A DNA stretch of 64,000 nt. Source: Aequorivita sp. CIP111184. GTDB lineage: Bacteria; Bacteroidota; Bacteroidia; Flavobacteriales; Flavobacteriaceae. The stretch's first letter is position 1, and the number at the start of each line of letters is the position of its first letter. This document shows positions 62,270 through 64,000 of the stretch, in pieces. The stretch covers positions 496,001-560,000 of the forward strand of contig NZ_UEFQ01000013.1 in the NCBI RefSeq assembly GCF_900489465.1. The letters are read 5' to 3'. Position numbers and translations under genes: made by a program. Below the pieces are notes generated by a model. The model made no database searches. It had not been told where the DNA came from and saw nothing but the letters and a program-made list of their open reading frames with translations.

Positions 62270-64000
62270 AACAAGCTGAACTCATTTCAATTGCGGAGGA
62301 TTGGTTTCATTCAAAAGATTGGAAATCATTTCCATTTCAACAAAAAACGTGGAAAGCCTTTCTCGATGGCAAACACGGCTTGCTAAACGCGCCAACAGGA
62401 AGCGGGAAAACGTATGCGCTATGGTTTCCAATTGTGTTGCAATATTTAAAGGAAAATCCTAATTACAAAACTAAACACACCAAAGGCATTAAAGCCATTT
62501 GGATTACGCCTTTACGCGCACTTTCTGTAGAAATTCAGCAAGCAGCACAACGTGTTGCGGATGATTTGGAAACGGGATTGACAGTAGGAATTCGTACCGG
62601 CGACACTTCACAAAGTGATCGCGCAAAACAAAAAAGGGAAATGCCCGATTTGTTAATCACCACGCCCGAAAGTTTGATGCTTTTACTGGCGTCAAAAGGG
62701 TATGATAAAACCTTTAAAACGTTGACCGCTATTGTTGTGGACGAATGGCACGAACTTTTGGGGAGCAAACGAGGCGTTCAAATGGAATTGGCGCTTTCAC
62801 GATTAAAAACTGTTTCACCACATTTAAGAATTTGGGGAATTTCGGCAACTATTGGAAATCTTGAAGAAGCGCAGGATGTGCTGTTGGGAATGGATCCAGA
62901 ATTCAGAAAAAATTCAATTTTAATTAAAGCAAATCAAAAAAAGAAAATCGAGGTACGATCAATTATTCCAAAAAAAATGGAAACTTTTCCATGGCGTGGA
63001 CATTTGGGATTGCACCTTTTGGAAGAAATTATTCCTATTATAAAAGCTAGTAAAACCACTCTAATTTTTACAAATACACGAGGCCAATGCGAAATTTGGT
63101 TTCAAAAAATTCTTGAAAAACATCCAGAATTCGCGGGTGAAATCGCGATGCACCACGGAAGTATCGGTAAAGACACACGACTTTGGGTGGAGCAGGCAAT
63201 TAGAAACGAATCTTTAACCGCAGTGGTTGCAACTTCCAGTTTGGATTTGGGAGTCGATTTTGCGCCCGTGGAAACCGTAATCCAAATAGGTGGGCCGAAA
63301 GGAGTTGCTAAATTCCTGCAACGGGCCGGGCGAAGTAATCATAGACCAGGCGAGCCTTCGGTGATTTACTTTTTGCCCACTCACGCTTTGGAATTGTTGG
63401 AAGCTTCCGCTTTAAAAAGAGCTGTAAAAGATGAAGTGGTTGAAGATAGAATCCCGTATTTACTCAGTTTCGACGTATTGATTCAATATTTGGTAAGCCT
63501 CGCTGTAGGCAACGGATTTTTTCCGAAGGAAATTTTCCCCGAAATTAAAAACACCTTTTGTTTTCAGGGAATTACCGAGGAACAATGGAATTGGTGCCTA
63601 AATTTTATCACTTTGGGAAGCCAAAGTTTAAAGGCTTACGATGAATATAAAAAAGTGGAAGTCACGCCAGAAGGCCTTTTCAAAGTGGAGAGCAGACAAA
63701 TTGCAATGATGCATCGGCTTTCAATCGGTACAATTGTGAGCGATTCGATGATGCTTGTAAAATACGTTTCTGGCGGTTTTATAGGCACAATCGAAGAATG
63801 GTTTATAAGTAAATTAAAGATCGGTGATAGTTTTGTGTTTGCGGGACGGACTTTAGAATTGGTTCGACTTCGGCAAATGCAGGCGCAGGTGCGAAAATCT
63901 ACAAAGAAATCAGGAAAAATAGCTAGCTTTTTGGGCGGTCGTTTACCGCTGTCTTCTCAAATGAGTAAAATTCTTCGGGAAGAAATGCAAAGCGAAGCAG
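62266..64000 (+). CDS. Ligase-associated DEXH-box helicase, Lhr-type (3' partial)
   Basis: The open frame has about 578 residues in the window and continues past its end. Walker A APTGSGKT with Lys48; motif Ia TPLRALSVEI; TTPESLMLLL; motif II VDEWHEL (D159-H162); GISATIGN (motif III); LIFTNTRGQCEIWF; VVATSSLDLGVDF; and QRAGRSNHRPGEPS (motif VI). DEWH in place of DEAH, plus the winged-helix-like and Lhr-core parts that follow, identify the Lhr-Core family. It overlaps the ligase stop by 4 bases and the three genes form one operon. A metallophosphoesterase gene often follows in this type of cluster and may lie beyond the window. Confidence 0.93.
   Translation, partial: MKQAELISIAEDWFHSKDWKSFPFQQKTWKAFLDGKHGLLNAPTGSGKTYALWFPIVLQYLKENPNYKTKHTKGIKAIWITPLRALSVEIQQAAQRVADDLETGLTVGIRTGDTSQSDRAKQKREMPDLLITTPESLMLLLASKGYDKTFKTLTAIVVDEWHELLGSKRGVQMELALSRLKTVSPHLRIWGISATIGNLEEAQDVLLGMDPEFRKNSILIKANQKKKIEVRSIIPKKMETFPWRGHLGLHLLEEIIPIIKASKTTLIFTNTRGQCEIWFQKILEKHPEFAGEIAMHHGSIGKDTRLWVEQAIRNESLTAVVATSSLDLGVDFAPVETVIQIGGPKGVAKFLQRAGRSNHRPGEPSVIYFLPTHALELLEASALKRAVKDEVVEDRIPYLLSFDVLIQYLVSLAVGNGFFPKEIFPEIKNTFCFQGITEEQWNWCLNFITLGSQSLKAYDEYKKVEVTPEGLFKVESRQIAMMHRLSIGTIVSDSMMLVKYVSGGFIGTIEEWFISKLKIGDSFVFAGRTLELVRLRQMQAQVRKSTKKSGKIASFLGGRLPLSSQMSKILREEMQSEA

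Noticed and set aside
62266-64000. Broken helicase gene at the end of the window
   Set aside because: The frame is open to the last base and all motifs are in order; it is only cut by the window edge.

Overview
The window looks like a chromosomal segment from a low-GC, marine-type Flavobacteriaceae (Bacteroidota). The evidence is type IX secretion (T9SS) C-terminal signals on two leucine-rich-repeat proteins, a SprE/PorW-type gliding and T9SS lipoprotein, the flavobacterial purD/DUF6341/DUF6427 neighbourhood, an atp operon without atpD and atpC, TAnnTTTG promoter -7 elements a short way upstream of many start codons, and few Shine-Dalgarno sites. The genus cannot be fixed from the sequence.

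Positions 1-31 kb (to about 33 kb with two reverse-strand genes) are one large surface-polysaccharide locus. It starts with dTDP-rhamnose synthesis (rfbB end, rfbA, rfbC, rfbD) and a Wzz-like chain-length protein. Next come wecB, wecC, wecD, wecE and a wecF-like gene, then a Wzx flippase. A wecG/tagA-family transferase lies 14 kb downstream. Together these encode nearly all the chemistry of the enterobacterial common antigen (ECA) repeat (ManNAcA and Fuc4NAc donors and both transferases), although the flippase and the initiating enzyme (WcaJ-like) are of colanic-acid type and no WecA is seen. A reverse-strand block at 10.3-15.5 kb interrupts the locus. It holds a fibronectin-type lipoprotein, two LRR T9SS cargo proteins and a heparinase II/III-like gene broken by one in-frame stop. 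From 15.6 to 30.7 kb follow an FkbM methyltransferase, three O-antigen polymerase/ligase-like membrane proteins, glycosyltransferases, an asparagine synthetase, an acetyltransferase, an esterase-like lipoprotein, a UDP-glucuronate/UDP-xylose pair and WcaJ.

From 33 kb on the content is mostly housekeeping. It includes purD with two flavobacterial membrane proteins, then a compact two-gene unit that looks like a restriction-modification system (a candidate PD-(D/E)XK nuclease and a DPPY adenine methylase), DUF4254 plus a heptosyltransferase-like GT9, a PaaE-like reductase and SprE. Bactofilin, AtpZ, a DUF6168-like protein and atpBEFHAG follow. The atp spacers hold several hairpins and two sets of 7-bp tandem repeats.

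From 49 to 59.5 kb there are small genes (barrel protein, cupin, two VOC proteins, TM2, DoxX, DUF5995), an OlsF-like bifunctional acyltransferase, lysC, a GNAT, fbp and a TerB-like gene. The window ends in a DNA-repair cassette: MBL exonuclease, ATP-dependent DNA ligase and an Lhr-type helicase that runs off the end. There is no gene-free stretch longer than 300 bases. No rRNA, tRNA, CRISPR array or insertion sequence was recognised.
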